Below are positions 1-6,143 of a stretch of DNA of 9,371 nt, piece after piece (the stretch's first letter is position 1; each line of letters starts with the position of its first letter). Position numbers and translations under genes: made by a program. Source of the DNA: an uncultured Bacteroidota bacterium. GTDB lineage: Bacteria > Bacteroidota > Bacteroidia > Bacteroidales > UBA12481. The DNA lies in NCBI GenBank assembly GCA_903832165.1, contig CAILAQ010000076.1:1-9371 (forward strand), read 5' to 3'. The notes under the pieces were generated by a model. It worked only from the letters and a program-made list of their open reading frames with translations. It did not search any database and was not told the DNA's origin.

Positions 1-912
1 ATCGGCAGGGGTGCCAAATGGAAGTGTTCGGGTGGAATCGATGTTGCCGATTATACAAAACCGGTGTCCGTATTTTTCTTTTATCGTCCGTAAATCCATA
101 TGTGCTGTGCGTTGAAGTGGATGTACGGAGCAAATTTTTGTCTGGGCAAGGTCATCAAGATATGAATTGATGTTGCCGCAGGAATGCAGTAGTACCGGGA
201 CTTTCAGACTGTCGATATATTCGGCAAGCTCAGTAATATGCGGCAGGAATATTTCGCGAAAATGATCGATCGCGAAGAAACAGCTGTTGCTGTCGCCCAG
301 ATCTTCGCTGATCCACATGCCTACACAACCGGCTTCCACGGAACGCCGGGCCGCTTCCTTAAAATAGACATTGGATAACTTAAGTACATCAGTAATCAAC
401 TCTGGTTCTTCATACAGTGCATAGCATATTCTTTCGAATCCCATTAAGAGCCATGCAGTGCACAATGGGCCGCTCACTCCTCCCAGAATGGCAAGCTTAT
501 CATGATTCGCTTCGATGGCTGCTATGATCTCCGAATCACGACCGGGCAGGGTGGGATCGGGAAGCTTGTATTTATTCAGGTCTTCCCTGCTTTTTATCGG
601 ATAATCTATCGGAGCATCAATTGGCCAGGAGGATTCGTTCTTCTGGTAGGTTGTACCCCACTCATCCTGATAGACGCTGGTTGTAAGATATTTCGGCTGC
701 AGCCCGGTGAATCCGCCAAAAGGAACCCAAACAGCATCGTGATTCAATGCCATCGCACATTCAACAGCATCTTTCCCATTGTACCCTTCAGGCTTCCGGC
801 CAATAAGATGTTCATACATGGGCTGTTGAAACAGAAAATCAAACATTGGAACACGATCCGGCACTCCTCGCCTTAAAGCGGTTAGAAAACGTTCCTCGTG
901 AGTCATATGCAT
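1..912 (-). CDS. Uroporphyrinogen decarboxylase (URO-D) family protein, 3' end cut off
   Basis: An open frame of 304 codons runs without a stop to the left edge, so the C-terminus is missing (this family usually has about 340-380 residues). It opens with the classic N-terminal block ERFLTALRRGVPDRVPMFD (residues 7-25), has DEWGT at 83-87, LHSCGNI at 242-248 and IGNID at 288-292. The fold is that of uroporphyrinogen decarboxylase and the corrinoid-dependent methyltransferases MtaA/MtbA/CmuA. The His-x-Cys pair (H243, C245) matches the first two zinc ligands of the methyltransferase branch, where a third Cys lies near the C-terminus, here outside the window. I therefore favour a methyltransferase-like or uncharacterised URO-D paralogue over the haem-pathway HemE, but the substrate cannot be read. 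ATG at 912 or at 906 (MTHEERF) are both possible; the latter fits relatives well. It is divergent from the M28 peptidase gene, 38 bp away. Confidence 0.88.
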   Translation of the reverse strand, partial: MHMTHEERFLTALRRGVPDRVPMFDFLFQQPMYEHLIGRKPEGYNGKDAVECAMALNHDAVWVPFGGFTGLQPKYLTTSVYQDEWGTTYQKNESSWPIDAPIDYPIKSREDLNKYKLPDPTLPGRDSEIIAAIEANHDKLAILGGVSGPLCTAWLLMGFERICYALYEEPELITDVLKLSNVYFKEAARRSVEAGCVGMWISEDLGDSNSCFFAIDHFREIFLPHITELAEYIDSLKVPVLLHSCGNINSYLDDLAQTKICSVHPLQRTAHMDLRTIKEKYGHRFCIIGNIDSTRTLPFGTPAD

Positions 913-950
913 TAATTATTTGATTTACTTTAAAGCAAAATAACTTAATT
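913..950. promoter_or_regulatory. Short AT-rich divergent gap between URO-D gene and peptidase gene
   Basis: This 38-bp, strongly AT-rich stretch separates two divergent start codons and must hold, or lie next to, the start signals of both genes. A TTTG at 919-922 resembles a Bacteroidota -33 element on the plus strand, but no good TAnnTTTG -7 box sits at the right distance. No Shine-Dalgarno sequence precedes either ATG. Promoter assignment is inferred from position only. Confidence 0.3.
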
Positions 951-2243
951 ATGAAACGTATTGTCATTTTGATTTCAGCTTTATTTTTTCTGGCCTCAGG
1001 TGTTTTGGAATCTGTTAATGCCCAGGATACCCAATATGTTCGCAAACAGCTGGTTAAGCTTTGTGGACCGGAAATGCACGGCCGGGGATATTATAAGCGT
1101 GGCGATGGCATTGCTGCGAATTACATTGCAGACCAGTTTAAGCAGCTTGGAATAAAATCTTTTCCTGCAGGATTCCTGCAACCCTATACATTTAATATCA
1201 ACATCATTAATGAGGTTATGGTAAAGTTCAATGGGGCTGAGCTGAAATTCAATACGGATTACGTGGTTAGCCCGAATTGCGGTTCCCTCACCGGGAAATT
1301 TAAGCCGGTCATGGTAAACGCAAAGCTGATGGCGAAACCGGAGAAGTTTCTTGAAGCAGTGAATGCAGCACCATCCCCCAAAGTGGTTGTATTGGATTCC
1401 GCCGGATTGAAGAATCCGGAATTATTTCGTTTTATCAAGGCTCTGGCTACCGAGCAACAATTCGGAATAACCGCGTTGATTGAGGTTCTCGAAAGTACAC
1501 CAGGTACATACCCCGGAAGGTCAGCCATGAAAATTCCACATATTAAAGTTGGAAGGAAATCAATTCCTGCCGAACTGAATGAGGTGGAGATGAAAATTGT
1601 CAATGAATACAATGAAAATTATCCAACTCAGAATGTGATCGGATATCTGCCCGGCCAATCAAAAGAGTATATCGTTTTTACCGCTCATTATGATGGTTAC
1701 GGTTCATACGGGGAAGGAAACTATAATGCAGCGGCTGAAGATAATGGAAGCGGCACCGCAATGGTGATGGATCTTGCCCGTCATTATATGCAGGGTAAAA
1801 TGCCATACTATTCAGTGGCATTCATGCTGTTCAGCGGTGAAGAGGTCGGACTGATGGGCTCAAAGAATTATGTTGCCAATCCACTTTTCCCACTTGATAA
1901 AATTAAGCTGGTGATCAATCTTGATATGGTGATGACCGGCCAGGATGGCGTTATCCTTTTCGGCGGCACCGGCCGTCCGAATGAGGCTTCGATTATTCAG
2001 AAGATCAATGAAGAGCACCAGTACATGAAGAATGTTGAGAGCAAGGAGGGTACTGCAAACAGCGATCATTATCCTTTCCAGGAAAAAGGTGTTCCGGCGA
2101 TATTCTTCCTGACCAAAGGGCCTTCCGGGCGTGGTCATGGTCCGGACGATACCTACGATAAGCTTCCGCTTTTTGCCTATGAGAATCTCTTTAAATTAGT
2201 TGTCGCAATCCCGGAAGAGCTTAAAAAGCAGGAGGTTCATTAG
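951..2243 (+). CDS. Secreted M28 family zinc metallopeptidase
   Basis: A 430-residue protein starting at ATG with a clear signal peptide: MKRIV, a hydrophobic core at 4-18, and a likely cut after VNA at about residue 24. It should act in the periplasm or outside the cell as a two-zinc aminopeptidase-type hydrolase. All active-site residues of the family are visible in order: H246 in FTAHYDGYG, bridging D264 in EDNGSG, the catalytic and metal-binding pair E297-E298 in LFSGEEVGLMGS, D325 in INLDMV, and H373 in SDHYPF. These correspond to the metal and catalytic set known from Aeromonas aminopeptidase. The N-terminal part (26-220) contains EMHGRGYYKRGDGIAANYIADQ-type sequence typical of Bacteroidota members, followed by a probable protease-associated-like insert before the catalytic core. 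The exact substrate is not evident. No neighbour suggests a pathway. It converges on the histidine kinase gene across a GC-rich repeat. Confidence 0.95.
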   Translation: MKRIVILISALFFLASGVLESVNAQDTQYVRKQLVKLCGPEMHGRGYYKRGDGIAANYIADQFKQLGIKSFPAGFLQPYTFNINIINEVMVKFNGAELKFNTDYVVSPNCGSLTGKFKPVMVNAKLMAKPEKFLEAVNAAPSPKVVVLDSAGLKNPELFRFIKALATEQQFGITALIEVLESTPGTYPGRSAMKIPHIKVGRKSIPAELNEVEMKIVNEYNENYPTQNVIGYLPGQSKEYIVFTAHYDGYGSYGEGNYNAAAEDNGSGTAMVMDLARHYMQGKMPYYSVAFMLFSGEEVGLMGSKNYVANPLFPLDKIKLVINLDMVMTGQDGVILFGGTGRPNEASIIQKINEEHQYMKNVESKEGTANSDHYPFQEKGVPAIFFLTKGPSGRGHGPDDTYDKLPLFAYENLFKLVVAIPEELKKQEVH

Positions 2244-2246
2244 TAG

Positions 2247-2297
2247 TGGAGGACGCGCGTGTCCTCCAATCTACCCGCGCGTCCTCCAATCTACCCG
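2247..2297. repeat. GC-rich tandem and inverted repeat between convergent genes
   Basis: Two direct copies of GTCCTCCAATCTACCCG lie at 2261-2277 and 2281-2297, offset by 20 bp. The left arm GGAGGAC (2248-2254) can pair with GTCCTCC (2261-2267) around a 6-nt loop. Alternatively the longer arm 2247-2259 (TGGAGGACGCGCG) pairs perfectly over 13 bp with 2276-2288 around a 16-nt loop. The two hairpins are mutually exclusive. Its place between two converging stop codons suggests a bidirectional transcription end. There is no T-tract on either strand, so it is not a classic intrinsic terminator. It may instead be a truncated copy of an interspersed palindromic (REP-like) element; copy number cannot be judged here. 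Confidence 0.75.
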
Positions 2298-4187
2298 TTA
2301 GAGTTCGAGCAGTGTGACGATCTTGGTGTAGAGAATTTCGGGTTCGAAAGGTTTGGTCACAAAGTCGTTCATGCCAGCGGTGAGGCATTCCTGAACCTTT
2401 TCCAGCAAAGCATCTGCTGTCAGTGCAATAATCGGAACGGAAGATTTCATGGTCTGGCGTATGTATAATGTGGTGTCAACGCCGTCCATTACGGGCATCT
2501 GCTTGTCCATTAAGATGATATCGCACTCATTATCGGTAAGGAATTCAATGGCTTTCTTGCCGTTCCTGGCCTGAAATATTTCCATTTTCCATAAGGTGAG
2601 AATGGATTTTGCAACAAATTGGTTCATCTCATTGTCCTCAACAATCAGCACCCTGCGACCTTTCAATTTTTCAAAATCGATAACCAGTTTTTTCTGGCTG
2701 CCGGTTAAGGTGGTTTTATTGCTGCGCTTAAGTGTAAGTGTGAAATGGAAGTTGCTTCCCTTATTCTTTTCACTTTCCACCTCAAGCATGCCACCCATCA
2801 GCTCCACCAGTTGCCTGCTGATCGAGAGCCCCAGGCCGGTGCCTCCGTATTCGCGAGCTATTTTTGAACCTCCCTGTTCAAAACTCAGGAATATCTTATC
2901 GAGATGAGCTTTATCTATCCCGATACCGGTGTCGATCACAGAAAAATGAATAGTATTGGTCAGATTGTCGCTTGCTGAAAGCCTGGCTTCAACCCTCACC
3001 TGCCCCTGATTGGTGAATTTAATCGCATTGCTTACCAGGTTAAGCAAAACCTGTCCTAAACGGGTGGGATCACCCATAAGCACTGGAGCTGTCTGATCAT
3101 CGATGGAATGGAGGAGCTGAATTGATTTCTGGCCTGCCTTAATTTCCATGGTCCCGATGACGCGTTTAAATACGTCTTTCAGGGAAAAGGAAGTCTCTTC
3201 AATCGTCATGAGGCCGGCTTCAATCTTCGAGAAGTCGAGTATGTCATTGATGATGGTCAGCATCGTCTCAGATGAGTCGGTAAGCCTCTGGTGAAGTTCT
3301 GCCTGTTCAGGAAGATGAGGCGCATCAGTCAGCAGCCTCACGATTCCGTGAACGGCGTTCATCGGAGTACGGATTTCATGGCTCATATTTGCCAGGAAAG
3401 CGCTTTTTGCTCTGGTGGCCTCAATAGCTTCCAATCGTGAAAGCTCTAGCAGGTTGTCTTTTTGCTTTCTTAATGTGATGTCGCTGTAATTCCAAAGGTT
3501 TCCAAGGAAAACGCCATCGGAGAAGATAGGGATATAGTCCCTTATGAAAAACCTTCCGTCCGCCAGTTGCAGTTCTTCATTGAGTACAAGCTCTTGCCTG
3601 ATAAGTATTTCGTTGATCCTCCTAACAAATGCTTCGGGGTCTTTAAACATGAGCTTCGACTGCTCAGCAGATTGCGAACAGTCGGAACCGATCAGCAATG
3701 CCGGTTCCACCGGAATGGAGAACATGTTGCAGAAAGTATGGTTGATCAGTGCAATCCTGCGGAATTCGTCCTCTACAAGTACTCCGGAATTCAGATTGGA
3801 GATCAACGCCGATAACCGGGAATTTGATCTCTTCAATTTCCACTCCGCTTCTTTCCTGATGGTTATATCGCGACCATACAGAAATACACTGCTGGTATCG
3901 GGTACCGGTTGCAGAGTGAAATGAAATGCCTTGTTGCCGTCAGTAATTTCAGTTTCCATCTTGAGACCGGAATTTATAACCGAACTAATCAGTCCTGAGA
4001 ATGATTGTCCGACAGGAGATCCGATTTTAGAATGCCTGAAGGTTTCAATGTTGAAAAATGACGGGTTTGCATACAAAAGAGTGCCATCGAAGCCAACCCT
4101 CATTATGGGATTGGGATTTTCTGCAGGAATGCGTGCAAGGATCTGCAATTCCTCCATGCTCAACCCCGATAATTCATTGGTTTCCAT
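2298..4187 (-). CDS. Cytoplasmic hybrid sensor histidine kinase, PAS-PAS-HisKA-HATPase-REC
   Basis: I chose the ATG at 4187 (METNELSGLS, 629 residues); a TTG start five codons upstream is possible. No membrane segment or signal peptide is seen, so it senses an internal cue. Order: PAS 1 at about 15-110 (IPAENPNPIMRV, then YGRDITIRKEAE), PAS 2 at about 120-245, HisKA with SHEIRTPMN and phospho-acceptor H270, then the HATPase with N box SNAIKFT (N387), G1 DTGIGI (D419), FEQGGS, and G2 GGTGLGLS (448-455). A C-terminal receiver follows at about 513-629, with acidic pair E517-D518, phospho-acceptor D561 in LMDKQMPVMDG, T590 and K612 (VTKPFE). All catalytic residues are intact. There is no Hpt or DNA-binding domain, so phosphate must pass to a partner encoded elsewhere. 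It lies 46 bp downstream of the MFS gene on the same strand and could be co-transcribed with it. What it senses is unknown. Confidence 0.95.
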   Translation of the reverse strand: METNELSGLSMEELQILARIPAENPNPIMRVGFDGTLLYANPSFFNIETFRHSKIGSPVGQSFSGLISSVINSGLKMETEITDGNKAFHFTLQPVPDTSSVFLYGRDITIRKEAEWKLKRSNSRLSALISNLNSGVLVEDEFRRIALINHTFCNMFSIPVEPALLIGSDCSQSAEQSKLMFKDPEAFVRRINEILIRQELVLNEELQLADGRFFIRDYIPIFSDGVFLGNLWNYSDITLRKQKDNLLELSRLEAIEATRAKSAFLANMSHEIRTPMNAVHGIVRLLTDAPHLPEQAELHQRLTDSSETMLTIINDILDFSKIEAGLMTIEETSFSLKDVFKRVIGTMEIKAGQKSIQLLHSIDDQTAPVLMGDPTRLGQVLLNLVSNAIKFTNQGQVRVEARLSASDNLTNTIHFSVIDTGIGIDKAHLDKIFLSFEQGGSKIAREYGGTGLGLSISRQLVELMGGMLEVESEKNKGSNFHFTLTLKRSNKTTLTGSQKKLVIDFEKLKGRRVLIVEDNEMNQFVAKSILTLWKMEIFQARNGKKAIEFLTDNECDIILMDKQMPVMDGVDTTLYIRQTMKSSVPIIALTADALLEKVQECLTAGMNDFVTKPFEPEILYTKIVTLLEL

Positions 4188-4209
4188 GTCTCTTTTTAAC
4201 AATGCGCAG

Positions 4210-4217
4210 CTAATATA
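4210..4217 (-). promoter_or_regulatory. Weak -7-like box ahead of the histidine kinase gene
   Basis: Read on the minus strand, the octamer is TATATTAG, one mismatch from the Bacteroidota -7 consensus TAnnTTTG. It ends 22 bp before the chosen ATG at 4187, a plausible leader length. No convincing -33 TTTG is seen at the matching distance. The 46-bp gap to the MFS stop is very AT-rich, so a chance match is quite possible. Confidence 0.2.
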
Positions 4218-4233
4218 TAATTATTACAGTGAT

Positions 4234-5577
4234 TTATTTATGCTTTGATCCTAATACAAAAGACTCCAGCTCCTCCAGCGATTTTCCCTTTGTTTCCACC
4301 AGGTATTTCCAGAAAAAAAAGAAACTGACCAGTGTGGCAAAACAGTAGAAACCAAAGACAGGTGCGGTTCCGAATTTCCCCATCACGATAGGGAAAAGAA
4401 AGGCGGTTGCACAATTGATCACCCACACAGAGAAGGAACTGATTGAAGTTCCACGCGACCGGATGCTGTTCGGAAACATTTCGGAAAGATAAACCCAGAC
4501 AACCACACCCATGGTACAGGCAAATGAGGCCGTGAATCCAACCACACAGGTAAGTAAAACAAAACCTCCAAGGAAGTCATAGGTCATTCCGGCGGCAATA
4601 AGGCCAAGAAAAATGGTCATGCCAATTGCTCCGGCCATCAGCAGAGCCTTTCGGCCCACCTTGTCGATAAGGGACATGCCGAGTAATGTAAATAGCAGGT
4701 TTGTGGCGCCTATTACGACCGTTTGCATAAGAGCCGAGTCGCTTGAGAATCCGGCTGACTGGAAAATCGAGGGGGCATAATACATGATCACATTGATTCC
4801 GGTAAACTGGCTGAACATTCCAAGTACCATTCCAATGATGACGATGCGTGTATAAGGTTTCCTGAAAAGTTTTACCCGGATGCCATCACCTGTTTTTTGT
4901 ACGGATTCAATGATCTCCTTCATCTCCGGTTCGATATCCTCACCGGGGTTGAGCCGTTGAATAACTTTGCGCGCGTCGTCCGTCCGGCCCATCAGAACCA
5001 GCCAGCGTGGACTCTGGCTGACGAAAAACAGCAAGGCGAAAAATAACAGAGCGGGCACTCCGCCCGATATAAACATCCACCGCCAGTTATTGTCGCCTGT
5101 ATTCACCAGCAGGTAATTCGAGAAAAAGGCCAGCAGGATACCGGAAACAATGGCCAGCTGGCTAATGGCGACCAGTCTTCCCCTCCATTTGGCCGGCGCG
5201 ATTTCCGATATATACATGGGTGAAAGTACCGATGCTCCGCCGATGGCGAGTCCGCCGATGAACCTGAACAGAACGAAAACGGATAGCGAGGTAGCCAGTC
5301 CCGTTCCAATGGCAGAGACAAGGAACAGGAGAGCCATGACTTTAAGCATCAGCCGACGTCCGAAAAGATCACCCGGTTTTCCTACGCTTACCGATCCGAG
5401 AACGCACCCGATAAGGGCTGAGGAAACTGCCCAGCCCAGCATAGCATTGGACAGGTCGAAGTACTTGGTAATGAATGGTATGGTTCCGGAAATCACAGCG
5501 GTGTCAAATCCGAAAAGCAGGCCACCCAGTGCGGCGGAAAAACTGTTTGCGGCAAGGTAAAGACGAGGGTGAGGCAT
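4234..5577 (-). CDS. Sugar porter family MFS transporter (XylE/GLUT-like)
   Basis: From the ATG at 5577 (MPHPRLYLA) this is 447 residues; the frame opens upstream with a TTG eight codons earlier, inside a simple repeat, which I consider less likely. Twelve hydrophobic segments in two halves with a central cytoplasmic loop (about 195-240) make it an inner-membrane proton symporter or uniporter of sugars. Sugar-porter signatures are seen in order: GFDTAVISG (23-31), GKPGDLFGRR (66-75), PMYISEIAP with WRGR (120-134), SQSPRWL (187-193, usually PESPRWL), QFTGINVIMYYAP (257-269), DKVGRK (305-310), LSEMFPNSIRSRG (364-376) and the closing VETKGKSLEE (427-436). At the sugar site, the second Gln of the usual QQ pair (Q257) and Asn (N262) remain and W361 is kept, but the first Gln is Ser (S256). 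Substrate is likely a hexose or pentose but cannot be fixed. The hybrid kinase gene follows. Confidence 0.93.
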   Translation of the reverse strand: MPHPRLYLAANSFSAALGGLLFGFDTAVISGTIPFITKYFDLSNAMLGWAVSSALIGCVLGSVSVGKPGDLFGRRLMLKVMALLFLVSAIGTGLATSLSVFVLFRFIGGLAIGGASVLSPMYISEIAPAKWRGRLVAISQLAIVSGILLAFFSNYLLVNTGDNNWRWMFISGGVPALLFFALLFFVSQSPRWLVLMGRTDDARKVIQRLNPGEDIEPEMKEIIESVQKTGDGIRVKLFRKPYTRIVIIGMVLGMFSQFTGINVIMYYAPSIFQSAGFSSDSALMQTVVIGATNLLFTLLGMSLIDKVGRKALLMAGAIGMTIFLGLIAAGMTYDFLGGFVLLTCVVGFTASFACTMGVVVWVYLSEMFPNSIRSRGTSISSFSVWVINCATAFLFPIVMGKFGTAPVFGFYCFATLVSFFFFWKYLVETKGKSLEELESFVLGSKHK

Positions 5578-5596
5578 TTGAAGAAGATTATAATTG

Positions 5597-5635
5597 GACA
5601 AAAGACAAAAGACAAATAGACAAAGGACTGAAGAC
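5597..5635. repeat. Heptamer simple repeat (GACAAAA-like) upstream of the MFS gene
   Basis: The plus strand carries five consecutive units of about 7 nt: GACAAAA, GACAAAA, GACAAATA, GACAAAG and GACTGAA, closing with GAC. The third unit has one extra base. On the minus strand this gives repeated TTTTGTC directly before the MFS start, offering several TTTG motifs that resemble the -33 element. It also overlaps the TTG that opens the longer MFS reading frame, which argues against that start. Function unknown; slipped-strand length variation is possible. Confidence 0.7.
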
Positions 5636-5656
5636 GGTAAGAGTTGCTAATTTAAT

Positions 5657-5664
5657 TATATTTG
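5657..5664 (+). promoter_or_regulatory. Candidate Bacteroidota -7 box before the His-rich gene
   Basis: TATATTTG matches the TAnnTTTG -7 consensus of the Bacteroidota primary sigma factor exactly. It ends 5 bp before the ATG at 5670, which would give a leaderless or nearly leaderless transcript. No TTG/TTTG is found at the usual distance upstream, so the call is weak. Confidence 0.3.
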
Positions 5665-5669
5665 CGCTG

Positions 5670-6062
5670 ATGAGCAGATTGTTCAAATATATTCCGGTTT
5701 TTGTTCTGTGGATAGCGGGTTTTGGCTTGTGTGCCCACTCCATAATCATCCATGACCATCATGCTGAAACCACCTGCTCCACGCAGCATGAAAAATGCCC
5801 GGCCAATGAAGAATCCAATGAGCACCATTCTGGTTCCCCCATTCATTGCCATGCATTTAATGATGTAGCCGCTGAGAAGGCGATACCCTACCAGTTTCAA
5901 TCAAACATTCAGTGCAATGAATTGATTTTTAGTATAGCAGACAATCGTTTTGTTTTTGAATTGTCTGTTTGCTCCGCCTTGTACCCCATACCCCAAACCC
6001 TATACCCTAATCCGCATTTGCGGAATTCTTCCTCTTTGCGGGCTCCTCCTGCGTTAAGCTGA
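5670..6062 (+). CDS. Small exported His/Cys-rich protein, probable metal-binding partner of the RND pump
   Basis: Starting at ATG 5670, 130 residues: a basic N-terminus and one hydrophobic stretch (about 6-22) that is a signal peptide or membrane anchor, followed by a His-rich periplasmic part. Histidines cluster as HSIIIHDHH (23-31), H40, EHH (51-53) and HCHAF (59-63), with C36, C43 and C60 among them; these are good candidate ligands for soft or borderline metals. Small proteins with an HSxIxHxHH-type motif are, to my knowledge, common beside CusA/CzcA pumps in Bacteroidota, and the RND gene starts 81 bp downstream on the same strand, so a role in metal capture or sensing in the periplasm is inferred. 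Residues 104-115 are encoded by a CCCTA-like simple repeat, yet the tail LRAPPALS looks like a normal end. The frame is open for 65 codons upstream, but that part overlaps the MFS gene and the heptamer repeat and looks noncoding. Confidence 0.75.
   Translation: MSRLFKYIPVFVLWIAGFGLCAHSIIIHDHHAETTCSTQHEKCPANEESNEHHSGSPIHCHAFNDVAAEKAIPYQFQSNIQCNELIFSIADNRFVFELSVCSALYPIPQTLYPNPHLRNSSSLRAPPALS
5982..6009. repeat. CCCTA-like simple repeat inside the His-rich gene
   Basis: Imperfect tandem units TACCCCA, TACCCCAAACCC, TATACCC and TA make a C-rich, telomere-like tract with CCC runs every 5-8 nt. It lies in the 3' part of the coding region and is translated as roughly YPIPQTLYPNP. It differs from the surrounding base composition and may be a later insertion or expansion that kept the frame. 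Confidence 0.65.
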
Positions 6063-6143
6063 TTTCTTACTCTTCCTTTTTATGTTGCAGGATATTTCAA
6101 CATCCCTGCTTCCAATTACCGGCTTAATAACGAATGTTACATC
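6063..6143 (+). other. Spacer between His-rich gene and RND gene, in frame with both
   Basis: This 81-bp spacer contains no stop in the frame shared by the two flanking genes: only the TGA at 6060-6062 separates them. No start codon upstream of 6144 in that frame is an ATG, and the pump's N-terminus at 6144 (MIHRIISFSIKNKFIVG) is typical, so the spacer is most likely untranslated leader or operon spacer. No hairpin or good promoter box is evident. Confidence 0.5.

Noticed and set aside
502..876. Plus-strand open frame of 124 codons opposite the URO-D gene
   Set aside because: The minus strand there encodes a continuous URO-D protein with conserved motifs; the plus frame is a shadow.
2244..2300. 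Classic Rho-independent terminator
   Set aside because: Strong stems exist but no T-tract follows on either strand, so it is described as a repeat with possible termination role only.
3544..4248. Plus-strand open frames opposite the histidine kinase
   Set aside because: They are antisense shadows of the PAS domains, with no recognisable domain or export signal.
5578..5601. Longer MFS start at TTG 5601
   Set aside because: The TTG lies inside the heptamer repeat; the ATG at 5577 gives a normal sugar-porter N-terminus.
5475..5669. N-terminal extension of the His-rich frame by 65 codons
   Set aside because: It overlaps the MFS start on the other strand and the heptamer repeat, reads as basic noncoding-like peptide, and an export signal begins exactly at the ATG at 5670.
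5982..6009. CRISPR or true telomere repeat
   Set aside because: Units are short, imperfect and contiguous without spacers, and the tract is internal to a gene on a bacterial-type segment.
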